From Devosia sp. Root685 (GTDB lineage Bacteria > Pseudomonadota > Alphaproteobacteria > Rhizobiales > Devosiaceae): DNA of 64,000 nucleotides. This document shows positions 18,756-28,206 of the stretch, piece after piece; the first letter of the stretch is position 1, and every line of letters starts with the position of its first letter. A program made the translations under genes and the position numbers. Where the stretch lies: assembly GCF_001427875.1 (NCBI RefSeq), contig NZ_LMHK01000002.1, positions 685,682-749,681 on the forward strand. Reading direction: 5' to 3'. Under the pieces are notes generated by a model that had not been told where the DNA came from, searched no databases, and saw nothing but the letters and a program-made list of their open reading frames with translations.

Positions 18756-19223
18756 TTAGCGCTCGACCAGCGCCGCCAGCTGCGCGGCGACCGTGCCCCA
18801 ACCGTCAAAGAAGCCCATTTCCTCGTGCCGGGCGCGCGTCTCGGCATCCTTGTGCAGCACATGGGCCCGGTAGGACGTGCCCTGGTCGTGATCCTCGAGC
18901 GTGATAACGGCGGTCATGAACGGGCTCGCCGCCGGCCGCCAGCCGCCGCTCAGCGCATTGGTGAAAACGATCTTGCGCCCCTCTTCGGCCGCAAGATAGC
19001 AGGCATCCATATGCGGCCCGAAAGCGCCGCCGTCTTCGCTCATTTCCGTCAGCAGCGCGCCGCCCGGCCGCACATCCATTTTGACGACGCGGCAAAGGGC
19101 CGGCGCCGGAATCCACCATTGCGCAAACTGGTCCGGATTGGTCCAGGCCTGCCAGACGGCGCTGCGCGGCGCCTTGATAAGGCGCGTAATTTCGAGATCG
19201 GTCTCGGGACGAAAGGTCATCAT
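18756..19223 (-). CDS. SRPBCC (START/Aha1-like) domain protein
   Basis: A 155-residue ligand-pocket protein of the Aha1/CalC type: it begins DLEITRLIKAPRSAVWQAWTNPDQFAQWW and ends with the helix-forming HEEMGFFDGWGTVAAQLAAL. The start ATG 19223 overlaps the ArsR stop as ATGA and has AAGGA six bases upstream, so the two genes are translationally coupled. Such ArsR-SRPBCC pairs are common in alphaproteobacteria. The ligand is unknown. The protein has no export signal and should be cytosolic. Confidence 0.88.
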   Translation of the reverse strand: MMTFRPETDLEITRLIKAPRSAVWQAWTNPDQFAQWWIPAPALCRVVKMDVRPGGALLTEMSEDGGAFGPHMDACYLAAEEGRKIVFTNALSGGWRPAASPFMTAVITLEDHDQGTSYRAHVLHKDAETRARHEEMGFFDGWGTVAAQLAALVER

Positions 19224-19567
19224 TCCAGTTCCTTCTGTTTTTGGACCACAAACCGTTCGAGCCGGTCGGTCCGGCTTTCCCAGATGGCGCGCTGTTCTTC
19301 GAGCCACGATCCAACCACCGCCAGCCGCACCTCGTCGATCTCGCAATAGCGCACGCGCCCTTCTTTGCGCGTGTGGATCAACCCGGCTGCTTCGAGCATA
19401 TGCACATGCTTCATGAACGAGGGCAGCGCCATGTCAAATGGCGCCGCCAAATCCCCCACGCTGGCCGCGCCGCGCCCCAACCGGCCAATAACGGCCCGCC
19501 GGGTTGGGTCGGCCAGTGCCTGAAAAACCATATCGAGCGAATACTGATCCATAAGGCTAAGTATCAT
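19220..19567 (-). CDS. ArsR family transcriptional regulator
   Basis: A 115-residue winged-helix regulator. The core VFQALADPTRRAVIGRLGRGAASVGDLA...PSFMKHVHMLEAAGLIHTRKEGRVRYC is typical of the SRPBCC-coupled ArsR group, which usually lacks metal-binding cysteines; here too there is no CVC metal box, so a non-metal signal is likely. Start may be 19567 or the internal ATG at 19552; neither has a strong ribosome site. The intergenic inverted repeat at 19572-19599 is a likely autoregulatory operator. It leads the two-gene unit with the SRPBCC gene. Confidence 0.88.
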   Translation of the reverse strand: MILSLMDQYSLDMVFQALADPTRRAVIGRLGRGAASVGDLAAPFDMALPSFMKHVHMLEAAGLIHTRKEGRVRYCEIDEVRLAVVGSWLEEQRAIWESRTDRLERFVVQKQKELE

Positions 19568-19571
19568 GGGG

Positions 19572-19599
19572 AAAAACTTAGCGCAATGGCTAAGTTTTT
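19572..19599. promoter_or_regulatory. perfect 11-base inverted repeat before arsR; operator and/or terminator
   Basis: AAAAACTTAGC (19572-19582) and GCTAAGTTTTT (19589-19599) are separated by 6 bases. A third half-site, GCTAAG, lies at 19556-19561 inside the first arsR codons. The site fills the 54-base gap between the esterase stop and the arsR start. The A and T flanks also make it a possible bidirectional terminator. The extra half-site favours an operator. Confidence 0.6.
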
Positions 19600-19621
19600 C
19601 CGTGCTTCCTCGCGACGCGCT

Positions 19622-21049
19622 TCAGGCGAAGTCCCGCCATGTCGAAATGCCCGTCGGCCAGGGTAGCGCAGAACCATCCTTCGCAAAGCGAACGAGAGCG
19701 TTCGACATGTCTTCGGCGAGTTGGCGGGCTTTCGGATCACCCTCGGTCAGCGGCACTCTGTCGAGGCTGTTGAAGACGAATGGCTCGTCAAAGCCATGGG
19801 CGGCGCCCAGGCGGCCGTTTTCGAATTTGGGGACCCACGAAAATTCGTAGGAATATCCCTTGCCGCCGTGTTGCGTATGGGTGGCAACGGTCCGGAATGC
19901 CGGATCGCGGTAAATGGCGCGCGACAGAAAAATCTCCTCGTAGCGCGTAAAATTCAGCCCGGGAAACTCGGCTTCGAGTGCCTGCAATCGAGCCTCGGCG
20001 TCGCTGGGGTAAAACCGCGCGATGGACGCCAGGAGCGTTTGGCGCGAGCCAACCTCGGGCATCATGCCAAAGGCATACCACATTCGCGCCTCATCCCGGG
20101 CCCAGCCGACGACGATCTGATGATCCGCGAAGCGCCCCGAAGCCAGCCCATCGAGCGGATGGCGCTGCAGGCTCACCTCATCGAGCACGATACCGAAAGT
20201 GCGGCCGCCGGGAGCGTTACGCTCCCCGAGATGCACGGCCAGCACTTTGTCCTGGGCCGCAAGAATGGTTTCCACCGGCAACTGTTCCAACGCCGCCCGG
20301 TCGCCTGCCGCCACACCGACCCGCGCGAGAAAATCCGCGGCCAGTGCCGCCGCCGTATCGTGGGCAATGATCCGGCTCGCCGGCCCGCTCATCAGCCAGA
20401 CGCGCCGATAAAGCTCGGCAACGCCATCAACGCCAAACAGCGCCGCAATGGTGAAAGAGCCCGATGACATGCCCACCAGCGTGACATTTTGGGGATCGCC
20501 GCCAAACGCGCCGATATTGCCCTGCACCCAGCGCAGCGCCGCGACGAAATCGAGCATGCCGCGATTGGTGGCGGCATAGTCCGGGCCGAAGGCCTCGCCG
20601 AGATGAAGAAACCCCAACGCACCGACGCGCATATTGGGTCGCACGAGCACGACATCGCCACGCTTGGCAAGGCCCGCCTCGTCATGAAACGTCCCGTGCG
20701 CCGCGCCGCCCTGAAAGCCACCACCAAAGGCGTGGACGATCACCGGGCGCCGCTTGCCATCGGCCGCGGGCGTAAAGACGTTGAGATTGAGACAATCTTC
20801 GCCGGTTTCAAACCCATCGCCCCGCGGCGCCCAGGCGGGCATGGGCCGCACATGCTGGGGCGGCGCAAAGCCATAGCGGCTGGCATCGACCATGCCCCGG
20901 CCTTCATGGGGCACCGGCGCCTTGAACCGCAATGGCCCGACCGGCGGCTCGGCATAGCGGATACCGACAAACCGATCGCCCCGCACATTGCGAACACCGC
21001 GATAGATCGCCTCGCGACTTGCGACCTCGATAGTCTCTATAGCGCTCAT
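19622..21049 (-). CDS. type B carboxylesterase
   Basis: A 475-residue alpha/beta hydrolase of the carboxylesterase/lipase type B family (PF00135). Visible hallmarks are GIRYAEPPVGPLRFKAP, EDCLNLNVFTP, an oxyanion loop AFGGGFQGG in place of the usual HGGG, NRGMLDFVAALRWVQGNIGAFGGDP, and the nucleophile elbow GMSSGS. No signal peptide is visible, so it is expected in the cytosol. Start ATG 21049 overlaps the preceding stop as ATGA; an upstream in-frame start at 21079 lies inside the ATPase gene. It is the last gene of the AtuA/ABC operon, so it probably hydrolyses an ester or amide brought in by that importer. The substrate is unknown. Confidence 0.85.
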   Translation of the reverse strand: MSAIETIEVASREAIYRGVRNVRGDRFVGIRYAEPPVGPLRFKAPVPHEGRGMVDASRYGFAPPQHVRPMPAWAPRGDGFETGEDCLNLNVFTPAADGKRRPVIVHAFGGGFQGGAAHGTFHDEAGLAKRGDVVLVRPNMRVGALGFLHLGEAFGPDYAATNRGMLDFVAALRWVQGNIGAFGGDPQNVTLVGMSSGSFTIAALFGVDGVAELYRRVWLMSGPASRIIAHDTAAALAADFLARVGVAAGDRAALEQLPVETILAAQDKVLAVHLGERNAPGGRTFGIVLDEVSLQRHPLDGLASGRFADHQIVVGWARDEARMWYAFGMMPEVGSRQTLLASIARFYPSDAEARLQALEAEFPGLNFTRYEEIFLSRAIYRDPAFRTVATHTQHGGKGYSYEFSWVPKFENGRLGAAHGFDEPFVFNSLDRVPLTEGDPKARQLAEDMSNALVRFAKDGSALPWPTGISTWRDFA

Positions 21050-21990
21050 GCCGCCATGGCCTTGTCGAGCAAGTGACACGCCGCCCGCTGGCCATTGCCG
21101 ATCTCACGCATCGCCGGCTTTTCGCTGGAACAGCGCTCAAAAGCATGCGGACACCTGGTTCGAAAAGCGCAACCGCTGGGCACGGCATGGGCGCTCGGGA
21201 TTTCGCCGGAAAGCCGGGCTCTTTGCCCGCTTCCCTTGCCCGGAACGGAGGCGAGGAGCGCTTTCGTATAGGGATGGGAAGGCGCGTTATAGATACGGTC
21301 GCGCGGGCCCTGCTCGACGATTTCGCCCAGATACATCACCCCGATTTCGTCGCACATGAACTGCACGACGCGCAGGTCGTGCGAGATGAACAGCATGGTC
21401 GTGCCATGCCGGTCCTGCAGGTCGCGCATCAGGTTGAGCACCTGCGCCTGCACCGACACATCGAGCGCACTGACCGGCTCGTCGGCGACGATCAGGTCCG
21501 GGTTGGTCGAGAGCGCCCGCGCAATGGCGATGCGCTGCCGCTGCCCCCCTGAAAATTCATGCGGGTAACGATCGAGCGCCGCGCGCGGCAGGCTCACTTC
21601 CGCCAGCAGCCGCTCCGCCGTCTTGAGCTGCTCCGCCGCCGTACCGATCCCATGCACGAACTGCGGCTCGACCAGCGTATCCCTGACGCTCATGCGCGGA
21701 TTGAGCGAACCGAACGGGTCCTGAAAGATCATCTGCATATGCCGCCGCTCGCGGCGCAGCTCCGAGGAGGACAATGTGGAAAGATCACGCCCGCGAAACG
21801 CGATCTTGCCCGCGCTCGGCTCGACGAGCCGCAAGACCAGCCTCGCGGTCGTCGATTTGCCTGACCCTGACTCGCCGACAAGGCCAAAAGTCTTGCCGCG
21901 CGGGATGGCAAAGCTCACATCGCGCACGGCTTTGACCGACTTGAAACTCTTCGACAGGCCCGAAACGGACAGCATGGTTTCAGTGGTCAT
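21046..21990 (-). CDS. oligopeptide-type ABC transporter ATP-binding protein (OppF/DppF-like)
   Basis: A 314-residue ATPase with Walker A GLVGESGSGKST, Q-loop IFQDPFGSLNPR, signature LSGGQ (EFSGGQRQRIAIARAL), Walker B LIVADEPVSALD and switch histidine ISHDLRVV. The C-terminal extension with cysteine motif CAFRTRCPHAFERC is the oligopeptide/dipeptide C-terminal domain that can hold an Fe-S cluster. ATG 21990 overlaps the OppD-like stop as ATGA. It pairs with the neighbouring ATPase and two permeases. Confidence 0.92.
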   Translation of the reverse strand: MTTETMLSVSGLSKSFKSVKAVRDVSFAIPRGKTFGLVGESGSGKSTTARLVLRLVEPSAGKIAFRGRDLSTLSSSELRRERRHMQMIFQDPFGSLNPRMSVRDTLVEPQFVHGIGTAAEQLKTAERLLAEVSLPRAALDRYPHEFSGGQRQRIAIARALSTNPDLIVADEPVSALDVSVQAQVLNLMRDLQDRHGTTMLFISHDLRVVQFMCDEIGVMYLGEIVEQGPRDRIYNAPSHPYTKALLASVPGKGSGQRARLSGEIPSAHAVPSGCAFRTRCPHAFERCSSEKPAMREIGNGQRAACHLLDKAMAA

Positions 21991-23006
21991 GCGCCTGCCT
22001 CCAGCGGGTGCCAGCACCGGACATCGGTTTGGCTCAGGGTTTCAAGACGCGGGCGCGTCCGGCATTTCTCGTCGGCCCGCCCACAGCGCGGCGCGAAGCG
22101 GCACCCTTCGGGCCATTGCCCGACGGGGGGCACCGTCCCAAGGATCGGCGTCAATCGCGTGCGGCCATCGTCATGTGCCGGCACGGCGTCGATCAGGCCA
22201 CGCGCATAGGGGTGCGATGGGTGGCGCGTAATATCGGCACTCTGCCCGCGCTCGACCACGTCGCCGGCATACATGACCACGGCGCGATCACAGAAATCGC
22301 CAACCACTTCGAGATCGTGGGTGATGAACAGCATGGCGAGATCCATCTCCCGGCGCATGTCTTCGAGCAGATCGAGCACCTGCGCCTGAATGGTCACATC
22401 GAGCGCCGTCGTCGGCTCATCGGCAATGATCAACGATGGTCCGCACGAAATCGCCAGCGCGATCATCACGCGTTGCCGCATGCCGCCAGAAAGCTCGTGC
22501 ACATAGCCTCTCAGAATATCCCGGGCGCGGGGAATGCCGACTCGATCGAGCAGTTCGGCTGCCCGCTGCGTTGCCGCCGATTGGCTGAGGCCAAGATTGT
22601 GCTTGAGCGTATCGGTCATCTGCCGCCCGATGCTGAGCGTCGGGTGCAGCGCCGTCATCGGCTCCTGGAAGATAAAGCCCATATGCCGGCCACAAAGCTT
22701 CCTTCGGTCCTTGGGACCAAGCGCCGAAATCTCCTGCCCATTGAGCACGATGCGCCCGCCGATAACGGCATTTTCTGGCGCAATACCCATGATGGCGCTG
22801 GCGGTGATGGATTTGCCGCAGCCGCTCTCGCCCACCAGCGCCACCGCCTCACCCTCTCGGATGGAAAAGGAGACATCGGTGACGATAGGCAAAAGCCCGT
22901 CGGCATTGCGGAAAGAGAGGCTGAGGTTTTCGACCTCGAGAACCGTTCGGCGCGCGGCCAGCGGCACCACGATTTCAGCCGGCATTGGGGCACTATGCGC
23001 GGTCAT
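21987..23006 (-). CDS. oligopeptide-type ABC transporter ATP-binding protein (OppD/DppD-like)
   Basis: A 339-residue ATPase with Walker [13 protein letters not shown]-loop [16 protein letters not shown], signature [16 protein letters not shown], Walker [15 protein letters not shown], and C-terminal cysteines ([19 protein letters not shown]) as in the peptide importer family. ATG at 23006 overlaps the permease stop as ATGA. It forms the heterodimeric motor with the OppF-like protein. Confidence 0.92.
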   Translation of the reverse strand: MTAHSAPMPAEIVVPLAARRTVLEVENLSLSFRNADGLLPIVTDVSFSIREGEAVALVGESGCGKSITASAIMGIAPENAVIGGRIVLNGQEISALGPKDRRKLCGRHMGFIFQEPMTALHPTLSIGRQMTDTLKHNLGLSQSAATQRAAELLDRVGIPRARDILRGYVHELSGGMRQRVMIALAISCGPSLIIADEPTTALDVTIQAQVLDLLEDMRREMDLAMLFITHDLEVVGDFCDRAVVMYAGDVVERGQSADITRHPSHPYARGLIDAVPAHDDGRTRLTPILGTVPPVGQWPEGCRFAPRCGRADEKCRTRPRLETLSQTDVRCWHPLEAGA

Positions 23007-23947
23007 TGATAACGTATCCGGGGATCGAGAAGGGCATAGACGAGGTCGATGAGGAGGTTGAGCACCGCCAGCACCAGCGAGATCGTAAGCACGCCGCCTT
23101 CCACCAGCGGGTAGTCGCGCCGGCCGACCGCCTCGACCAGCATGCGACCGAGACCGGGCAGAGCAAAGATGATCTCGATGGCGACGGCCCCGCCGAGCAT
23201 ATAGCCGGCCGACAGCCCCGCCACGGTGACCACCGGCATGGCGGCGGTGCGCATGGCATAGCGGCCAAGCACCGTCGTCTCCGGCAAGCCCTGGGCGCGG
23301 GCCGTCGTGATATAGGGTTCATTGAGCACATCGAGCATGGACGAGCGCATCATGCGCGTCATCAGGGCCGATTGGCGAACGCCCAGCGCCAGCGCCGGCA
23401 GGAAGATCGTGGCGCCAAAGGCGATGATCCCGGCATCAGGCGAGTTGTACCCGGCCACCGGAAACCACCGCAGCGTCACGGCGAAGACGAAGATCAGCAG
23501 CAGTGCGAACCAGAATTCGGGCAGCGAAATGCCGAGCACCGCCGTCGTCACCACGCCCCGATCGATCGGCTTGTTCCGGTTCATCGCCGAAACCAGCCCC
23601 AGCGTCACCCCGATCACCACGGCCAGCACCAGCGCGACTGAAGTCAGCAGAATGGTGACGGTGGCATAGCGCGGGATGATCTGCATCACCGGCTCGCGGA
23701 AGAAGATCGAATTGCCGAGGTCCAGCGTCACGATGCCCTTGAGCCAGAGCACGAACTGCATCCAGATCGGCTGATCCAGCCCCAATTGCGTGCGCAGCGC
23801 CGCAATCTGTTCGGGCGTCGCCTGATCGCCCAGCATCATACCGGCCGGATCGCCCGGCGAGAGGCGCAGCAGCAGGAAGACCAGGATCAGCGGCACGAAG
23901 ATCGTGGGCAGGATCAAGAGGAAACGTTTGAAGAGATAGCGCAGCAT
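23003..23947 (-). CDS. ABC transporter permease (DppB-like)
   Basis: A 314-residue inner-membrane permease with six predicted helices. The N-terminus MLRYLFKRFLLILPTIF, the periplasmic LSPGDPAGMM segment and the EAA loop (VEAVGRRDYPLVEGG) are typical of DppB/OppB. ATG 23947 was chosen since DppB proteins start with this helix; it lies one base after the previous stop. It works with the DppC-like partner as the translocation pore. Confidence 0.92.
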   Translation of the reverse strand: MLRYLFKRFLLILPTIFVPLILVFLLLRLSPGDPAGMMLGDQATPEQIAALRTQLGLDQPIWMQFVLWLKGIVTLDLGNSIFFREPVMQIIPRYATVTILLTSVALVLAVVIGVTLGLVSAMNRNKPIDRGVVTTAVLGISLPEFWFALLLIFVFAVTLRWFPVAGYNSPDAGIIAFGATIFLPALALGVRQSALMTRMMRSSMLDVLNEPYITTARAQGLPETTVLGRYAMRTAAMPVVTVAGLSAGYMLGGAVAIEIIFALPGLGRMLVEAVGRRDYPLVEGGVLTISLVLAVLNLLIDLVYALLDPRIRYQ

Positions 23948-23948
23948 A

Positions 23949-24851
23949 TCAGCGCCTCCGAGCCAGGCGCGGATCGAGAACGTCGCGCAAGCTGTCGCCC
24001 AAAAGATTGAGCGCAAGAATGGTGAGCATCAGCGCGAGACCAGGAAAGAGCACGATCCACGGCGCCTGCGAAATATAGTTGCGCGCCTCGGTCAGCGCAT
24101 TGCCCCAGCTCAGTTCCTTGGGGCCGATACCGACGCCGATGAAACTCAACCCCGCTTCGCCCAGAACGGCCGCCGAAAAAATGAACGACGCCTGCACCAG
24201 GATGGGCGAGGACACGGCCGGCAGAATATAGCGGGTGAAGAGCCGCAGCGTCGGCACGCCCACCGAGCGGGCCGCCTCGATCATCTGCAATTCGCGCACC
24301 ACCAGCACCTGCCCGCGCACGATGCGCAGCGATGGCGCGATCAGGACGATGGAGAGCGAGGTGATCACCGTCGTCATCGACGGCCCCATGATCCCGGCCG
24401 CGGCCGTCGCCAGCACGATGCCGGGAAAAGCCATCAGCCCATCGACGAGGCGCATCAGCACCACATCGACCTGGCGATAAAAGCCGGAAATGGCGCCAAG
24501 CACCACAGCAATACCCATGGAAATGACGGTGACGATGAGACCCACCAGCAACGACGTGCGGCCGCCATGCAGCACCATCTTGAACATGTCGCGCCCAAGA
24601 TTGTCCGTGCCGAAGAAATGCTCCAGCCCGGGCGGAATGAAACGGTCGGCAGGGGTGACCTTGAGCGGATTACCCGGCGCCAGAAGGGGCGCCAGGATCG
24701 CACTGAGGCTCAGGACCACCAGCGCCGCGATGGAAACCACCGCTGTCGGGTTAGCCATTAGCCGCTGCCAGACCGACTTGTTGGTGGTGACGAAGACTTC
24801 TTCGTCACCACCGGTCAGGCGGTCGGGAGATGTCGCCTGAGTGACGCTCAT
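23949..24851 (-). CDS. ABC transporter permease (DppC-like)
   Basis: A 300-residue permease with an N-terminal cytosolic stretch of about 30 residues, the DppC-type segment APLLAPGNPLKV followed by HFFGTDNLGRDMFKMVLHGGRTSLLVG, and an EAA loop (IEAARSVGVPTLRLFTRYILP). It ends two bases from the substrate-binding protein gene and is clearly part of the same operon. Confidence 0.92.
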   Translation of the reverse strand: MSVTQATSPDRLTGGDEEVFVTTNKSVWQRLMANPTAVVSIAALVVLSLSAILAPLLAPGNPLKVTPADRFIPPGLEHFFGTDNLGRDMFKMVLHGGRTSLLVGLIVTVISMGIAVVLGAISGFYRQVDVVLMRLVDGLMAFPGIVLATAAAGIMGPSMTTVITSLSIVLIAPSLRIVRGQVLVVRELQMIEAARSVGVPTLRLFTRYILPAVSSPILVQASFIFSAAVLGEAGLSFIGVGIGPKELSWGNALTEARNYISQAPWIVLFPGLALMLTILALNLLGDSLRDVLDPRLARRR

Positions 24852-24853
24852 GC

Positions 24854-26422
24854 TCAGTTCGCCGCCGGGGGCGCGACGTTATAGAGATCGTAGCCGCGCG
24901 AGGGTACGCGGGCCGGGTTCCCCACGCCCTTGCGGATGCCATACATATTGGCTTCCGTGCCGTATTTGATCCAGGGGAACTGGTCATAGGCGAGGGTATG
25001 CACCTGCTCGAACAGCGCCTTACGCTCGGCGGGATCGATCGTGGTCGCCAGCTTGTCCATCAGCTCCATCTTTTCCGGATCGGTCCAGAACCCGGGATAG
25101 CTCGGATTGAGGAAGGCGATCGAGGTGGGGTCGACATAGGTCGGCAGGAAGCTTGAGAAAGCGTCCATCTGGGCGGCATCGGCGCGGGCCTGGATATAGT
25201 TGGCCATCGGCGACTCGACGATTTCGACGTTGATGCCATATTCCTCGAGCTGCTGGGATGCAGTGATCGCGGTCAAAAAATGCTTCTGATACTGCTCGGA
25301 AGCCACCAGCCAGCGGATCGGCTCGCCCTTATAGTTCGAAGCGGCCAGATATTCCTTCACCTTGTCGGGATTGGGCGTGCCAAAACCCTCGGGAACGCCT
25401 GCCGTCGTGTACCAGAACGAGTTGGGATCGGGGATCCAGCTCGGATCAAGCGTGTAGAATTCGGGATTGCCAACCGAAGCGAGCATCACCGAGTCCATTT
25501 CGAGCGCATAATAGATGGCGCGGCGAAGGTTCACATCGGCAGCAACGCCGTCCTTGGTGTTGAAGACCACGGCCAGCGACTGGTTGTTGGGCACCACCAC
25601 CGCTTCGGTATTCGCATCGTTCTGCAGCGCATCGTAGAAGTCGGACGGCATCTCCATGGCAATGTCGATTTCGCCGGTGATCAGCGAGTCGCGGCGCACC
25701 GAGGCTTCCGGCATCAGGCGCAGATTGATCACATCGGCATAGGCGTGCTTGGCGCCGGAAAAGGCCGAGGAGGGTTCGCTGCGGCTCTGATAGTCAGCCC
25801 AACGCGTCAGGGTCGCGCCTTGATCGGGCTGATACGAGGTCAGCGTATAGGGCCCGGTGCAATCAAGGCCTTTGGTGGCTTCGGTCGGCGAAGCGCCTTC
25901 GAGGGACGCCGCCGACATGATCACGGCCTGCGCGCCGGACAAGAGCCCCGGCAGGATCGGCGAGGGATTGTTGAGTTCGAAAACCACCGTCTTGTCGTCG
26001 GCCGCTGCAATGCTGACAACCGCGTTCTTGAAGGCCGCGCCGATACCTGCCGATTCCTTGAAGCGTTCGAGCGAGGCAACAACGTCAGCCGAGGTCAGCG
26101 CCGCGCCCGAGTGGAATTTGAGCCCTTCGCGCAACGTGACCGTCAGCGTCTTGCCGTCTTCGCTATAGGCAAAGGCGTCGGCGAGAACCGGCTGCGGCGT
26201 CCAGGCTTCATCGGTGCCGAAAAGCGCCTCGCAAACCACCGAAGCCGTCATCCAGTTGACCCCGAACGTGGTGACCACCGGGTCGGGCGATGGCGCCATC
26301 TGCGAAATACCGACGCGCAAATTGCCGCCCTGGACAAGGTCCTGGGCCGTCGCTGGGCCGGCCATGACGGCGATGGATACGCCGGCCAGCAAGGCCCCGC
26401 GCAGTGTTGGTTTGAAGTTCAT
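24854..26422 (-). CDS. extracellular solute-binding protein, family 5 (peptide-type)
   Basis: A 522-residue periplasmic binding protein. The signal peptide (MNFKPTLRGALLAGVSIAVM, cut after PATA) is followed by the family 5 (SBP_bac_5) lobes: LTVTLREGLKFHSGAALTSADVV, GPYTLTSYQPDQGATLTR and NLRRAIYYALEMD. A strong ribosome site, AGGGAGG, eight bases upstream fixes ATG 26422. Family 5 proteins bind peptides, opines, nickel complexes or oligosaccharides; with an esterase and AtuA-like proteins in the operon, a modified peptide or ester is plausible, which is inference. Confidence 0.92.
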   Translation of the reverse strand: MNFKPTLRGALLAGVSIAVMAGPATAQDLVQGGNLRVGISQMAPSPDPVVTTFGVNWMTASVVCEALFGTDEAWTPQPVLADAFAYSEDGKTLTVTLREGLKFHSGAALTSADVVASLERFKESAGIGAAFKNAVVSIAAADDKTVVFELNNPSPILPGLLSGAQAVIMSAASLEGASPTEATKGLDCTGPYTLTSYQPDQGATLTRWADYQSRSEPSSAFSGAKHAYADVINLRLMPEASVRRDSLITGEIDIAMEMPSDFYDALQNDANTEAVVVPNNQSLAVVFNTKDGVAADVNLRRAIYYALEMDSVMLASVGNPEFYTLDPSWIPDPNSFWYTTAGVPEGFGTPNPDKVKEYLAASNYKGEPIRWLVASEQYQKHFLTAITASQQLEEYGINVEIVESPMANYIQARADAAQMDAFSSFLPTYVDPTSIAFLNPSYPGFWTDPEKMELMDKLATTIDPAERKALFEQVHTLAYDQFPWIKYGTEANMYGIRKGVGNPARVPSRGYDLYNVAPPAAN

Positions 26423-26441
26423 GATTTCCTCCCTGATTGCT

Positions 26442-26819
26442 TCATTTGGCAGATTGCAGAACCCGGCGGGACATGGCGTCCTCGCCCGGCTCGACCGACA
26501 CCCGGATCTCCATTCCGAGCACGAGATAGCTGAGGCACTTGCCGTGCGTATCGACGGCAAGGCTCGAATTGACGCCGCCTTCCAGCGCATCCTCGATGAC
26601 GAAATTCAGCGCTCCGAGACGCGGCAACTCATAGCGCCGCACTTCGGTAACCCCGCGATGGGCAAAGAGCGCCGCAACGCGCTCGGCCGTCACCTCTTCG
26701 AGCAGGACCGGCCAATGCTTTTGGTCATAGGCGATGATATTGACGTTGAGCCGATTGCCCTTGTCGCCGGACCGGCCATGGGCAATGGCGTGGAGCTGAA
26801 CTGTGCCGAGAATGGTCAC
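26442..26819 (-). CDS. AtuA-associated small protein (AtuA C-terminal-like domain)
   Basis: A 125-residue cytosolic protein beginning LGTVQLHAIAHGRSGDKGNRLNV. The HxRSGDKGN motif is the hallmark of the domain found at the C-terminus of AtuA and as a separate protein next to DUF1446 proteins. Here it is separate and overlaps the AtuA-like stop as ATGA, which implies a two-subunit complex. Its catalytic role is not known to me. Confidence 0.8.
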   Translation of the reverse strand: MTILGTVQLHAIAHGRSGDKGNRLNVNIIAYDQKHWPVLLEEVTAERVAALFAHRGVTEVRRYELPRLGALNFVIEDALEGGVNSSLAVDTHGKCLSYLVLGMEIRVSVEPGEDAMSRRVLQSAK

Positions 26820-28180
26820 GATGCCTCCCCCGCAAAATGGAACACCGGCTGCACCAGTTGGCGCGGCACCAGATGCGAGAGCGTCCGCACCCGCGGCTTG
26901 ACGCTCTGCCGGACGCCACCCCCGCCGGCCGGACCGCAGCAGTAAAGCGCATTCACCTCCTGCACCGCCCGCTCGACATCGCGTTGCGAGGAACCACCAA
27001 AGGCAAAGCGCACGCGATAGTCTCCGGCCGTCGTGCCACCGAACTCGGCCAGAAGGTCGCCGCTGTCCGAATCGAAGGCGCTGACAGTCCCAAAAATATC
27101 GGCCCGGTGCCGCACCGGCAGATCGCGGCGCCGAATGCGCTCGTCGATCGTCGTCACCGCCAGCTTTGCCCGGGCCAGCGCATTGGGCCCGGCATAGGAA
27201 ATCTCGGCCTCGCCCAGCCAGTCGCCAAAATAGCTGACCGTCGCCTTGAGTTTTTCCGGCGCCGGATGCCCCTTGGCACCCGCAACCCGCACCCGATCCG
27301 GCCCCACCTGCGCCAGTTCGACCTCGGAAATATCGAGCGTCACATCCGGGGTCAAATAGGCCGCGGGATCATGAATTTCGTAGAGCAATTGCTCCTTGAC
27401 CGTCCGCAGGTCGACAAGTCCGCCGGTTCCCGACGCCTTGGTGATGACAAAGCTGCCATCGCTTTCAACCTCGGCAATGGGAAAGCCGATATTGGCCGTA
27501 TCAGGCACATCTTTTACGCCCGGATCGGCAAAGAACCCGCCGCTGACCTGCGACCCGCATTCGAGCAGATGTCCAACCAGCGTTCCCGCGGCAATCCGGT
27601 CGAGATCGTCCCAGCGCCAGCCGAAATGCGCCACCAGCGGCCCCAGCACCAGCGCCGGATCGGCTACGCGCCCCGTCACGACGACCTGGGCGCCCGCCGA
27701 GATCGCCTCGGCAATCGCCTCTGCGCCCATATAGGCGTTGATGGCAATCACATCGCCATCAAGATCGGGCAGGCGCCCGTCGCCATCCCACCGCTCGGTT
27801 TTGGACAGGTCCACGCGCCCGACGAGATCATCCCCGCCGACCACGGCAATGCGCAGCGCGCCCAACCCCAGCCGATGAGCCAATGCCTGGATCGCCGCCG
27901 CGGCCGCAGGCGGATTGGCCTGCCCAAAATTTCCGACGATCGTGATGCCGCTCTCGACACACTGGCTCAGCACCGGCTCCAGCAGATCTTCCAGCAGCGG
28001 CTCATAACCCCGGCTCGCATCCTGCCGCTTGGCAATCTGCCCCAAGGCCAGAGTGCGCTCCCCGAGCGTTTCAAAAATCACAGCGCCGCCCGCGCCGGCC
28101 GCAGCGATTGCCGCCACCACCGATTGCGGGGCGTCGATACGATCGCCCGAAAAACCTGCGCCACCGCCGATACGATACAA
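26816..28180 (-). CDS. acyclic terpene utilization AtuA-like protein (DUF1446)
   Basis: A 454-residue protein of the DUF1446/AtuA family: start YRIGGGAGFSGDRIDA, then VIFETLGERTLALGQ and, near the C-terminus, CCGPAGGGGVRQ. The namesake belongs to the Pseudomonas citronellol/geraniol degradation cluster, but most members sit in other catabolic operons. No terpene-specific genes such as a geranyl-CoA carboxylase are seen here. It starts with TTG at 28180, supported by AGGGAGG six bases upstream. It is the first gene of the eight-gene operon ending with the carboxylesterase and is divergent from the GntR gene. Confidence 0.82.
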   Translation of the reverse strand: MYRIGGGAGFSGDRIDAPQSVVAAIAAAGAGGAVIFETLGERTLALGQIAKRQDASRGYEPLLEDLLEPVLSQCVESGITIVGNFGQANPPAAAAAIQALAHRLGLGALRIAVVGGDDLVGRVDLSKTERWDGDGRLPDLDGDVIAINAYMGAEAIAEAISAGAQVVVTGRVADPALVLGPLVAHFGWRWDDLDRIAAGTLVGHLLECGSQVSGGFFADPGVKDVPDTANIGFPIAEVESDGSFVITKASGTGGLVDLRTVKEQLLYEIHDPAAYLTPDVTLDISEVELAQVGPDRVRVAGAKGHPAPEKLKATVSYFGDWLGEAEISYAGPNALARAKLAVTTIDERIRRRDLPVRHRADIFGTVSAFDSDSGDLLAEFGGTTAGDYRVRFAFGGSSQRDVERAVQEVNALYCCGPAGGGGVRQSVKPRVRTLSHLVPRQLVQPVFHFAGEAS

Positions 28181-28206
28181 GAGGATCCTCCCTGATCGCC
28201 ATTATC

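Noticed and set aside
26837..28195. Plus-strand open frame of 452 codons over the AtuA-like gene
   Set aside because: No recognisable motifs; the minus strand encodes a DUF1446 protein with the proper start signal.
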